Origin: WTFV01 sp965203525
Lineage (GTDB): Bacteria; Acidobacteriota; Vicinamibacteria; Vicinamibacterales; UBA8438
Assembly: GCA_965203525.1 (NCBI GenBank)
Contig: OZ241898.1
Span: 4,030,001-4,094,000, forward strand
DNA length: 64,000 bases
Reading direction: 5' to 3'
In this document: positions 47,489-55,273 of the stretch, in pieces
Layout: each line of letters opens with the position of its first letter
How positions within the stretch are numbered: the stretch's first letter is position 1
Made by a program: the position numbers and the translations under genes
The notes under the pieces: generated by a model
Databases searched by the model: none
What the model saw: the letters and a program-made list of their open reading frames with translations, nothing else
Told to the model about the DNA's origin: nothing

Positions 47489-48331
47489 CTACGGTTCTCC
47501 GGGGCCGCGCGCCGCGCCCGAGACCGAGACGAACCAGTCCCGATCGATGCGCCGGACGTCCGCCCGCACGCCGTAGACGGCAGCCAGGCGGGCCGGCGTC
47601 AGCGTCGCCGCGGGGGGGCCGTCGGCCACGATCCGGCCGTCCGCCATCCAGACGAGCCGGTCGGCGGCGCGCGCCGCCGCCGCCGCGTCGTGCATCACCA
47701 CCAGGACGCCGCGGCCGGCGTCGGCGGCGGCCCGCAGGAGCCGCAGCACCTGGTACCGGTGCAGCGGATCGAGGGCGGCGGTCGGCTCGTCGGCCAGCAG
47801 GAGCGGCGCCTCGGCGGCCAGGGCCCGCGCCACGTGCACGCGCGCCAGCTCGCCGCCGGAGAGGGTCGCGCAGGAACGCTCGGCGAATTGCTCCAGGTCG
47901 CAGGCGGCCAGGGCGCGCGCCACCGCCTCCGCGTCGGGGCCGGCCAGCCGGCCCGGCGCGGCGCCGTGGGCGAAACGGCCCAGCGCGACGACGTCGCGCA
48001 CCCGCACCGGCCACGCCAGCGGCCGTATCTGCGGCAGGTAGGCGATGCGCCGCGCCCGGTCGGACGGGGCGAGCCGGACCGGGTCGCCGCCGCCGGCGCG
48101 GACCGCCCCGCCGGCGCGCGGCGCGAGACCGAGCACGCCGCGCAGCAGCGTGGTCTTGCCGGCCCCGTTCGCCCCCAGCAGCGCCACCAGCTCGCCCCGC
48201 GCCAGCCGCAACGACGCATCGCGCACCACCACGCGGCCGTCGAGCGTCACGCGCAGGCGCTCGACGGCCAGCTCGTTCGTTCGCGGCGCGCCCGCGTTGC
48301 TCGTCGCGCCGGTGACGGTAATCAACGCCAT
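47489..48331 (-). CDS. btuD: Cobalamin/iron-siderophore ABC transporter ATPase (BtuD-like)
   Basis: A 280-residue ABC ATPase: Walker A GANGAGKTT, Q-loop YLPQIRPLAW, signature LSGGELARVHVARAL, Walker B LLLADEPTAALD, switch VMHD. It energises import through BtuC. The current start is the ATG at 48331 (MALITVTGATSNAGAPRTNEL). A second copy of the codons for TSNAGAPRTNEL lies just upstream with its own ATG at 48380, but runs into a TGA after 15 residues. That suggests the original start was separated from the gene by a 37-bp insertion flanked by a 36-bp duplication. TGA-G-ATG spacing would allow reinitiation. Confidence 0.9.
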   Translation of the reverse strand: MALITVTGATSNAGAPRTNELAVERLRVTLDGRVVVRDASLRLARGELVALLGANGAGKTTLLRGVLGLAPRAGGAVRAGGGDPVRLAPSDRARRIAYLPQIRPLAWPVRVRDVVALGRFAHGAAPGRLAGPDAEAVARALAACDLEQFAERSCATLSGGELARVHVARALAAEAPLLLADEPTAALDPLHRYQVLRLLRAAADAGRGVLVVMHDAAAAARAADRLVWMADGRIVADGPPAATLTPARLAAVYGVRADVRRIDRDWFVSVSGAARGPGEP

Positions 48332-48378
48332 CTCACCGGGGGAGCTCGTTCGTTCGCGGCGCGCCCGCGTTGCTCGTC
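48270..48378. repeat. Direct repeat pair with exact CRISPR geometry (36 + 37 bp) inside the 5' end of btuD
   Basis: Bases 48270-48305 and 48343-48378 are identical over 36 bp; the insert 48306-48342 is 37 bp and the period is 73. Sequence beyond the second copy does not resemble the insert, so this is not a tandem duplication of a 73-bp unit. Confidence 0.95.
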
Positions 48379-48411
48379 ATGCCGTGTTCGCCGCGCCGGC
48401 CGACCGCCGGT

Positions 48412-49404
48412 TCAGCCGTCCGCCGCCCGCCGGCGCGCCGCGATCCAGATGAAGACCGGCGCTCCGATCAGCGCCGCCGCCACCCCGAGCCGCGGCTCCG
48501 CGTCCGTGGGGGCCAGCCGCACCCCGACGTCGGCCAGCACCAGGAGCGCCCCGGCCAGCAGCGCCGCCGGGACGAGGGTCCGGGCCGGATCGTGGTCGAC
48601 CAGCGGCCTCACCAGGTGCGGGGCGACGATGCCGACGAAGCCGATCGCGCCGGCGATGGAGACCGAGGCCCCGGTGGCCAGCCCCGCGCCGACCACCACC
48701 ATCCGCCGCGCGCGCGGCAGATCGACCCCGACGCCGGCCGCTGCCTCTTCGCCCAGCGTCAGGGCGGAGAGGCCGCGGCGCGCCGCCGCCAGCAACCCCA
48801 GCCCCGCCGCGAGGAAGGGGGCCGCCAGCAGCAGATCGTCGAAGCTCCGGTTGGCGACGGTGCCGAGGGTCCAGTTGAGCATGTCGGCGAGGGAGAAGGG
48901 ATTCGGGGCCAGATTCATCAGCAGCGCCATCAATGCACCGGCGAAGCTGGACAGACCGACGCCGATCAGAATCAGCGTCACCACCGATCCGACCCGCGCC
49001 GCGGCCGCCGCCAGCAGCGCGGTCGCTCCCAGCGCGCCCGCGATCGCGGCCGCCGGCAGTGCGAACGCGCCCGCCTCGACGAGGCCGTAGTAGAGGACGA
49101 AGGTGGCGGCGAGCGACGCCGCGGCGGATACGCCCAGCACGCCGGGCTCGGCCAGCGGATTGCGCAGCAGCCCCTGCAGGGCGGCGCCGGACGCGCCGAG
49201 GGCGGCGCCGGCGCCGAAGGCGGCGAGCGCCCGCGGCAGCCGGATCTCCCACACCACGATCAGGTCGCCGGGGGCGGCCGCGCCGACCAGCGCCGCGAGC
49301 ACGCGGCCCGCCCCGAGCGGCGTCGGGCCCAGCAGGCAGGCCGCCGCGGCCGCCGCCAGGCCCGCCGCCGCCAGCCCGCCGATCAGCGCCCGGTCGTCAG
49401 CCAC
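48412..49404 (-). CDS. btuC: Cobalamin/iron-siderophore ABC transporter permease (FecCD family, BtuC-like)
   Basis: A 330-residue, highly hydrophobic protein with about ten membrane helices. Family motifs are EIRLPRALAAFGAGAALGASGAALQGLLRNPLAEPGVLGVS and the cytoplasmic-loop signature GFVGIVAPHLVRPLVDHD. With the ATPase and the binding protein it imports vitamin B12 across the inner membrane; the substrate is inferred from the riboswitch upstream of btuB. It overlaps btuB by eight bases. Confidence 0.9.
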   Translation of the reverse strand: MADDRALIGGLAAAGLAAAAAACLLGPTPLGAGRVLAALVGAAAPGDLIVVWEIRLPRALAAFGAGAALGASGAALQGLLRNPLAEPGVLGVSAAASLAATFVLYYGLVEAGAFALPAAAIAGALGATALLAAAAARVGSVVTLILIGVGLSSFAGALMALLMNLAPNPFSLADMLNWTLGTVANRSFDDLLLAAPFLAAGLGLLAAARRGLSALTLGEEAAAGVGVDLPRARRMVVVGAGLATGASVSIAGAIGFVGIVAPHLVRPLVDHDPARTLVPAALLAGALLVLADVGVRLAPTDAEPRLGVAAALIGAPVFIWIAARRRAADG

Positions 49405-51886
49405 CGAACGCGAACCTCGCGCCGGCGACCGCCGCCCGCGGCAGGCCCGGATATCCCAGTGCGCTGTCGTACGCCGCGTCGGTCGCGTTGTCGATCCGCG
49501 CGAACAGCGTCAGCCCGCCGCGCACCCGCACCTGCCCGCCGAGGCCGAGCAGCGCGTAGCCCGGATTGACCGTGACGTCGACCGGACGTCCGTCCGGCAC
49601 CCGCTGCAGGCCGAGGAACGCGCTGTCGTGCCGGTCGCCCGTCACCCGCAGGCGCAGATGCAGGCTGGCGCGCCCCCGCGTGTAGTCGATCCGCAGGCGG
49701 CCGGCGTGGCGCGGGCGGCGCAGCAGCGGTTGTCCCGGCTGGAACTGTTCGCTCGTGCTCCGGCTGGTCACCACCTCGGTGTCGACCAGGGCGTAGGAAG
49801 CGCGCGCCGTCAGTCCGCCCACCGGACGCCGCAGGCCGAATTCGAGCTCCAGACCGGCCGCCCGCGACCCGTCGACGTTGACGTAGTCGGCGACGCCGTC
49901 CCCGCCGCCTCCGAGCGACGGGGCGTAGGCGATCTGCTGCGTGTAGTCGTTGCGGAACCAGACGGCCCGGGCCAGCCAGCGCTGGTCGGCGAAGGTGAAC
50001 TCGGCCCCGGCGTCGGCGGTCAGCGCCCGCTCGGGTCGCAGCGACAGGTCGCCGTCCACCCACTGGGAGCCGTACAGCTCCGGGAAGGCGGGGTTCTTGA
50101 TGCCCCGCGCGACGTTCGCCGACACCTTGACCGAGGAGAGGATCCCCGAGCGGACCGGCAATGGAAAGCCGCCGGCGGACAGCCTCGGGCTGACCGCCGT
50201 CCCGTAGTGGGCGTTGTCGTCGACCCGCGCCCCGCCGGTCACGAACCACGCGGCGCCGATCGCGAACTGCTGCTGCACGAACCAGGAGTGGTTCTCCACT
50301 TCCTGCGCCTCGTCGAGCGCGTTCGTCTCGCGGTAGTAGTCGTAGCCGGCGCTCAGCACCTGCCGGTCCAGCCACCTGGCGTCGATCTGGTAGCGGGCGG
50401 CCGGGCGCCGGAGGCGCGTCTCGAAGGCGAACGGGTAGTCGTAGCCGCTGTACGGACCGCTCTGCGCGAGGAACCGCCCGGCGCCGAGGCCGCCGGGGTC
50501 GGCCGCGAGCGCGTCGAAGGCCGGCTGGTCGAGCAGCCGCACGAGCCGCGGGCCGGACGGGTAGAGGGCCCCGGGCCGCCCATCGAGCACCGCCCGCACG
50601 AGGTACCGCGGGTCGGCGACGTCGTCGGCCGACCGCCGGCCGGCGCGGAACCAGCTCGCCGTGAAGGTCTGCTCGGCGCGGGATCCGAGACGCTGGCGCA
50701 GATCGAAATGCCAGGTCAACGCGTCGGTGTCGTAGCGGGTGCCGGTGTCGCCCGGCGCATAGCGGATCGGTCCCACCGCGTTCGCGCGGGCGCTGCTGTA
50801 GCGGAAACCGGACCGCAGCCGCGTGTGATCGCCCACCAGCGCCCCGGCGTTGCCGTCGATCGCCTGCTGGTCGAAACGATCCGGCTCCGGCAGGCGGTCC
50901 CGGAACGCGCCGTCGGTGGAGCGGTGCGCGCCGCCGAGCTGGTAGTCGAGCCGGCGGCGCGCGCCGCCGAGCAGCCGCAGGTCGCCCCGCGACGTGCCGA
51001 ACGAGCCGCTCTCGACGGAACCGGACAGGCGCGGGCCGCCGTCCGGTGTCCCCCGCTTCGTGAAGATCTGGATGACCGAACCGATCGCGTCCGATCCGTA
51101 GAGGGTCGACTGCGCGCCGCGCACCACCTCGACCCGCTCGATCTCGCCGGCCGCCACCCGCCCGAAGTCGTAGGCGCCGCCGTCGGCGTTCACCCGCACG
51201 CCGTCGATCAGCACGTGGTTGTAGTCCGACTCGCCGCCGCGCGCGAAGACCGACGCGATCGCGCCCTCGCGGCCGGTCGATTCGACGTGCAGGCCGGGCA
51301 CGTGGCGCAGGACGTCGGCCACCGAACGGCTCCCGAGCGTCTCGACGTCGTCCGCGGTGAAGACCGAGTGGGACGCGGCGAGCGACGCCCGGCGCCGCGC
51401 GGTGCGCGACGCGGTGACGACGACGGTGTCCTCGAGCGGCGCGAGGTCGAGCCGGAAGTCGGCGGTCACGGCTCCCTCCGCCGCGCTCGGGTCGGTACGG
51501 CCGGCGGCGCCCGGGCGGCCGTGCGGCGTCCCGGTCACGGCCCTCGCCGGCGTCCCGGCCAGGTCGACGGCGGCCGGCGCGAACCCGGCGAGACGCGCCG
51601 TCACGCGTTCGGCTCCGGCCGGCGGCAGCTCCAGACGGTAGCGGCCGTCCGCGCCGGTGGACGCGGCGGCCAGCACCCGCAGGCCGCGCAACGCTTCGAC
51701 GGCGGCGCCCGGCAGGACGCCGCCGGACGCATCGGTGACCAGTCCGGTCACGACCACCGGCGCCGGCGCCTGGGCGTCCGCCGGCGGGACGGCGGCCGCG
51801 CACAGGGCGAGCACCGACAGGGGAAGATACGGGAACCGGATGCGGAAAGGGCGCCGGACGAGCGCGGGGAGAGAGCCTGCCACCAT
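49397..51886 (-). CDS. btuB: TonB-dependent outer-membrane cobalamin receptor
   Basis: An 829-residue receptor. A signal peptide (LSVLALCAAAVPPADAQ) is followed by a carboxypeptidase-regulatory-like domain (VVVTGLVTDASGGVLPGAAV). Then come a TonB-box-like DTVVVTAS, a plug domain (SVADVLRHVPGLHVESTGREGAIASVFARGGESDYNHVLIDGVRVN, VVRGAQSTLYGSDAIGSVIQIFTKRG) and a 22-strand barrel ending in ARFAFGG with a terminal aromatic pattern. The plug closely resembles BtuB, and a cobalamin riboswitch lies directly upstream. AAAGGAGGA precedes the ATG at 51886. Confidence 0.92.
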   Translation of the reverse strand: MVAGSLPALVRRPFRIRFPYLPLSVLALCAAAVPPADAQAPAPVVVTGLVTDASGGVLPGAAVEALRGLRVLAAASTGADGRYRLELPPAGAERVTARLAGFAPAAVDLAGTPARAVTGTPHGRPGAAGRTDPSAAEGAVTADFRLDLAPLEDTVVVTASRTARRRASLAASHSVFTADDVETLGSRSVADVLRHVPGLHVESTGREGAIASVFARGGESDYNHVLIDGVRVNADGGAYDFGRVAAGEIERVEVVRGAQSTLYGSDAIGSVIQIFTKRGTPDGGPRLSGSVESGSFGTSRGDLRLLGGARRRLDYQLGGAHRSTDGAFRDRLPEPDRFDQQAIDGNAGALVGDHTRLRSGFRYSSARANAVGPIRYAPGDTGTRYDTDALTWHFDLRQRLGSRAEQTFTASWFRAGRRSADDVADPRYLVRAVLDGRPGALYPSGPRLVRLLDQPAFDALAADPGGLGAGRFLAQSGPYSGYDYPFAFETRLRRPAARYQIDARWLDRQVLSAGYDYYRETNALDEAQEVENHSWFVQQQFAIGAAWFVTGGARVDDNAHYGTAVSPRLSAGGFPLPVRSGILSSVKVSANVARGIKNPAFPELYGSQWVDGDLSLRPERALTADAGAEFTFADQRWLARAVWFRNDYTQQIAYAPSLGGGGDGVADYVNVDGSRAAGLELEFGLRRPVGGLTARASYALVDTEVVTSRSTSEQFQPGQPLLRRPRHAGRLRIDYTRGRASLHLRLRVTGDRHDSAFLGLQRVPDGRPVDVTVNPGYALLGLGGQVRVRGGLTLFARIDNATDAAYDSALGYPGLPRAAVAGARFAFGG

Positions 51887-51924
51887 TCCTCCTTTGCTTC
51901 CCCATCGGAAGCGGGGTGAGGCGT

Positions 51925-52078
51925 GGCCAAGCCGGTCTCCTGGCTTGCAGGTTCGCGCCTACTCTCCGCGCCTTCCCATCCTCGACGGACGGTGGCTGCA
52001 GTGCGGATTTCGTACCTGCTCACAGTTGCGAGGGCAGCGTCGGCGTCGCACCGAACTTCCCGAGCACCTGGCCACGAA
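51925..52078 (-). promoter_or_regulatory. Cobalamin (B12) riboswitch
   Basis: On the minus strand the leader of btuB contains the conserved blocks of the aptamer in order: GGTGC near the 5' end, GGAAGTTCGGTGCGA, CCCTCGCAACTGTGAGCAGG (complement of about 52011-52031), CTGCAGCCACCG, GGGAAGGCGCGGAGAGTAGGC, and the closing AAGCCAGGAGACC. All conserved cores (GCAACTGTGA, GCCAC, GGGAAGG, CCAGGAGACC) are present. Cobalamin binding should shut off btuB and the downstream btuC-btuD genes. Confidence 0.95.
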
Positions 52079-52117
52079 CGTGAAGCGCGGAGTATACCAG
52101 ACCGGCGCGCCCGAGAG

Positions 52118-52214
52118 GGTGCCCGCGGGCATCGGGCGTGCGCTGCACCAGGACCAGGAGCTCTTCGACCGGGCCTGCGGGGAAGCGCGCCCGCGGGCAT
52201 CAGGCGCGCGCCTG
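52118..52214. repeat. Weak direct repeat, period 68
   Basis: GCCCGCGGGCATC occurs at 52121-52133 and 52189-52201 with imperfect continuation on the 3' side (GGCG, GCGC). It lies between the riboswitch and btuF. It could be a decayed version of the neighbouring repeat pairs. Confidence 0.5.
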
Positions 52215-52266
52215 TTGCGGGAATCGGCCGGCAGGGGGCAGGGGTGCCGAAGCTGGAGCGCGTGCG

Positions 52267-52378
52267 CCCGGCGCTCGCCGCGCGTCAGGACGACCCGCGC
52301 GCGACGCTGCTGGCCGCCGTCCCGCTGGTGCTGGACGAGGTCCCGCCGCCCGCCGCGCGTCAGGACGACCCGCGCGCG
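52267..52378. repeat. Direct repeat pair with CRISPR-like geometry (37 + 38 bp) at the 3' end of btuF
   Basis: Bases 52267-52303 and 52342-52378 match at 35 of 37 positions, with 28 identical in a row; the insert 52304-52341 is 38 bp and the period 75. The second copy includes the last codons and the stop of btuF (stop at 52360-52362). The insert is open in one frame as TLLAAVPLVLDEV, consistent with captured coding DNA. Confidence 0.9.
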
Positions 52379-53232
52379 GCGGCGCCCGCCGCCAGCGCTT
52401 CGACCGCGTCGGCCAGGAACCAGGCACCGCAGGAGGTGGTCGCGCCGTCGATCGACACCGCGGGTCCGGCCTGCACGCGGCGCACTGCCACGGGGTGTCG
52501 GAAGGGCGTCCAGGCCACGTTGTGATCGGCGCCCTCGAACGCGGGCACGGCGTAGACGTCGGGCGTTTCGTACGCCAGCCGTTCCAGAGGAATCGAGCGC
52601 CAGCCGGGCCTGTCGTCGAAGTTCTCCAGCCCCACCTCGGCGATCAGGTGATCCACGAACGTGCCGGCGCCGGCGGCGACGCCCGACGGACTCAGGTAGA
52701 GCGCGCGGCCGCCTCGGGCCTGCGCCTGCGCCGCCGCGAGTCTGGCATCCATGCCGGCGATCAGCGCCTCGCCGCGCGCGGGAACCCCCAGCGCGCCGGC
52801 GGCGTGCCGAATCCGGTCGCGGACCGCGGCGACGTCGGGGGCGAAGCCGATCTGCAGAACCGGCACGCCGGCCCGCTCGAAGAACGTCCGGGCGCGCGGT
52901 CCGCCGCCGTAGGTGCGCACCACCAGATCCGGATCGAGCGCCAGCACGTTCTCCGCGCGCGGCCGGACCGCCGGCAACCCCGCGGCCGCGGCCCGGAGAT
53001 ACGAGAAATCTTCGCGGGCGTCCGGCGAGAGCGCGAGGATGCGCTCGCGTCCGGCGAGTCCGAGCACGAACTGATCCGCGCAGTAGTCCAGGCTGACGAT
53101 CCGGCTGGCGGGCCCCTCCGGCCGGAACCGCGGCGGCGCCGCCCCGCAGCCCGCGGCGAGGCCGGCCGCCAGCAGCAGCGGCATCCAGCACGCGCGCGAT
53201 CCGAGTCGGGCGGTGCGGCGAAGCGGCATCAT
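52360..53232 (-). CDS. btuF: Periplasmic cobalamin-binding lipoprotein (BtuF-like)
   Basis: A 290-residue class III solute-binding protein. The start MMPLRRTARLGSRACWMPLLLAAGLAAGC gives a lipoprotein signal with the lipid-attachment cysteine in AAGC; GGGGAGGG precedes the ATG at 53232. Family motifs are RIVSLDYCADQFVLGLAGRERILALS, NVLALDPDLVVRTYGGG and GRALYLSPSGVAAGAGTFVDHLIAEVG. It delivers B12 to BtuCD. It lies upstream of the riboswitch, so it may escape the control that acts on btuB. Confidence 0.85.
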   Translation of the reverse strand: MMPLRRTARLGSRACWMPLLLAAGLAAGCGAAPPRFRPEGPASRIVSLDYCADQFVLGLAGRERILALSPDAREDFSYLRAAAAGLPAVRPRAENVLALDPDLVVRTYGGGPRARTFFERAGVPVLQIGFAPDVAAVRDRIRHAAGALGVPARGEALIAGMDARLAAAQAQARGGRALYLSPSGVAAGAGTFVDHLIAEVGLENFDDRPGWRSIPLERLAYETPDVYAVPAFEGADHNVAWTPFRHPVAVRRVQAGPAVSIDGATTSCGAWFLADAVEALAAGAAARGSS

Positions 53233-53545
53233 CCGTATCCCTCCCCGTCCCTTCCGGCTGTGCCGGCGCCGCCGGCCGACTGTCCGGAAGGGCGGCCGGG
53301 GCGGCTGCGCGGGAAGCGACGCTGTCAACGAAACGTCGCGTGGGATAGTATCGTCCAAGTGAAGGGCTTGGCGCCGTGATCGGTGTGATCAGTCCCTGGA
53401 ATGATCGCTCGTCGCACCGGCCGCTGGATACCGGCACGTACACCGACGGCGAAGTGACCCGACGAGCTTCGCCGAAATCCTTCTGCAAGCGGTCCGACTC
53501 TCCAAGGGCCGCCACCGTGCGACCCCCGACACGAAGGAGGAAGCC
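53233..53545. other. 313-bp divergent intergenic region
   Basis: It separates btuF (minus) from the small plus-strand gene at 53546. I see no gene and no RNA motif. GATAGTAT near 53344 is the only AT-richer patch that could be a -10 element. GAAGGAGGAAGCC just before 53546 is the ribosome site of the next gene. Confidence 0.5.
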
Positions 53546-53803
53546 ATGACTGCGCCGACGGCCGACCGTCTGGACGCCGAAATCGCCGCGTACGAGCGCT
53601 TGCGGGAGCGTTTGGAGACCGATCACCTGGGCCGGTGGGTCGTGTTCCACGGCGGCAAGGCGGTGGGGTTCTTCGACACGTTCGAGGAGGCGGATCGCGA
53701 GAGCTCCGCACGGTTCGACCGGCAGCCGTGCCTGATCCGCAAGATCGGGGCCGGCCCGCGTGTCCTGCCGACCTCGCTGTGGCCTCGGATCCATGTCACT
53801 TGA
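53546..53803 (+). CDS. Small conserved-looking protein of unknown function
   Basis: An 85-residue soluble protein that reads MTAPTADRLDAEIAAYERLRERLETDHLGRWVVFHGGKAVGFFDTFEEADRESSARF. The segment GRWVVFHGGKAVGFFDTFEEA resembles short proteins often found beside retropepsin-like proteins. A strong AAGGAGGAAG ribosome site precedes it, and the next gene overlaps its end by 11 bases, so the two are an operon. No function is assigned. Confidence 0.75.
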   Translation: MTAPTADRLDAEIAAYERLRERLETDHLGRWVVFHGGKAVGFFDTFEEADRESSARFDRQPCLIRKIGAGPRVLPTSLWPRIHVT

Positions 53804-54242
53804 ACTGGGGTTCCCGATGGATCCAGGCCGGCTGATCCGCGACGGAGTCCTGCTGGCGATCCAGATCGGACATGCGCAACCGCTTGGTGCGCCCACCCGG
53901 CACCTGCATCCTCAGCAAGCCTTGATCGATACCGGCGCTCGCGACTGCTACGTCGACGTCGATCTGGCCCGGGAACTCCAGTTGAGGAAAGTCGACAGGC
54001 ACGCGGTCACCGGCGTGACCGGAAACCGGCTGATCGTGGACGTTTATTCCGCGCGTATTCGCATCGAGGCCCTCGACGTCACGCTGCTGGACCCGTGCCC
54101 GAGCTACCCGATCAGGAAGATGCGCGGTCCGTTCGGGGTCATTCTCGGACGGAGCTTTCTGAGGCGCGTCACGATGTCGTACGACGGGTCGCGCGGAAGC
54201 GTCCGGATCTCCGCGACGCACGGGAACGAGCGGAGCGGCTGA
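53793..54242 (+). CDS. Retropepsin-like aspartic protease domain protein
   Basis: A 149-residue protein with the aspartyl protease motif ALIDTGARDCYVDVDLARELQL (Asp-Thr-Gly-Ala), then a flap-like VTGVTGNRLIVDVY and the C-terminal ILGRSFLRRVTMSYDG, typical of single-domain retropepsin-like proteins that work as dimers. The ATG at 53793 overlaps the preceding gene; the ATG at 53817 is an alternative start. Together with the small upstream protein it forms a two-gene unit seen in many bacteria, of unknown role. Confidence 0.82.
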   Translation: MSLELGFPMDPGRLIRDGVLLAIQIGHAQPLGAPTRHLHPQQALIDTGARDCYVDVDLARELQLRKVDRHAVTGVTGNRLIVDVYSARIRIEALDVTLLDPCPSYPIRKMRGPFGVILGRSFLRRVTMSYDGSRGSVRISATHGNERSG

Positions 54243-54268
54243 GCCGCTACTCCCTGGGCGCACTCTCC

Positions 54269-54301
54269 GGCAGGTCTACCGAGAGCCTCGGCAGACCTGC
54301 C
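54269..54301. terminator. Bidirectional hairpin terminator between convergent genes
   Basis: GGCAGGTCT at 54269-54277 pairs with AGACCTGCC at 54293-54301, with an inner CCGAG/CTCGG stem. It is a near-perfect 33-bp hairpin in the 91-bp gap between the retropepsin gene and the PuuD-like gene. There is no long T-run, so termination strength is uncertain. Confidence 0.55.
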
Positions 54302-54333
54302 CCGGACGTTCTGTTCCTCTACCGGAGCGTGCT

Positions 54334-55116
54334 TCACATCCCCGAGACGCGGCCGGCGATGCGGTAGCAGTGGAAGATGACGTGCCACCCGAGGGCCACC
54401 ACCGCGAGCCACGCCACCCAGTAGTAGTCGCCGGGAATCCCGAGGTTGCCGCCGAAGAAGGGGGTCGCGTGCTCGTTGAGCATCGCCCACAGCAGCGGCA
54501 GCGACAGGTACGTGTTGTGCTTCGAGCGCAGCCCGGCCAGCGCCGGGTCGGCGGCGTCCGGGGCCTTCCCGGCCTTGACCGCGGCGATGATCCGCTGCTG
54601 CGCCGGCCAGATGCGGAACCACACGTTGAAGGCCATCATCGTCCCGAACATCGCGCCGGTGTGGATGAGGACCGCGCGCGGCAGGAAACCGCCGACCGCC
54701 ACGAACATCCAGACGACCACCGCGAGCAGCACGAAGGAGACGATGGTGGCGGCGCGGACGTTCGACCTGAGCCCGCTGCTCCACAGCGCGTCGTAGCCGA
54801 AGACGGCCAGGAACGTCACCGCGATCATGGCGATCGGGCCCGCCCCCCAGCTCGCGTCGGCCCCGATCGTCAGGCCGCCGTGGTGGAAGATCAGCATCAG
54901 CAGGACGACCCCGGTGATCCAGGTCCACGCGGCGCCCCAGCGGAACCAGAACAGCGCCCGGGGCATCAGCTCCGGCACCACCTTCTGCTTCGTCGGCCCG
55001 TCGAGCTGCGCGGCCATCTGGCCGTTCACGAAGTTGAAGAAGTAGAGGTGCCCGATCCAGATGATCCCCGCGAACACGTGGAGCCACCGGAAGATGAACT
55101 GCAGACTTTCCATCAT
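54334..55116 (-). CDS. Urate oxidase N-terminal domain membrane protein (PuuD-like)
   Basis: A 260-residue integral membrane protein with about seven to eight helices. It starts MMESLQFIFRWLHVFAGIIWIGHLYFFNFVNG, then FWFRWGAAWTWITGVVLLML, GYDALWSSGL and AMFGTMMAFNVWFRIWPAQQRIIAAVKAG, all typical of the Urate_ox_N/PuuD family. Histidines in WLHVF, IGHLYF and IHTGAM may bind haem. The C-terminal cytochrome c domain of true PuuD is missing, so electron transfer would need a partner. No purine genes are adjacent. Confidence 0.85.
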   Translation of the reverse strand: MMESLQFIFRWLHVFAGIIWIGHLYFFNFVNGQMAAQLDGPTKQKVVPELMPRALFWFRWGAAWTWITGVVLLMLIFHHGGLTIGADASWGAGPIAMIAVTFLAVFGYDALWSSGLRSNVRAATIVSFVLLAVVVWMFVAVGGFLPRAVLIHTGAMFGTMMAFNVWFRIWPAQQRIIAAVKAGKAPDAADPALAGLRSKHNTYLSLPLLWAMLNEHATPFFGGNLGIPGDYYWVAWLAVVALGWHVIFHCYRIAGRVSGM

Positions 55117-55273
55117 GGTCGTTCTTCCTTCCTCGTAGCGGACCTGACCGAGACTTCCACGATTGTATGCGCTGCCCCGTCCCCCGCGCCGTCCGCGCGC
55201 GTCGAACCGCCTGTCCGGCCCCGCGCCGGCGCCGCCGCCCCGGCCGGCACGGCGGAAACGAAACGCGCCGCGG

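Noticed and set aside
48270..48378. Simple tandem duplication of a 73-bp segment in btuD
   Set aside because: A tandem duplication would repeat the insert after the second copy; the sequence beyond 48378 is unrelated to 48306-48342.
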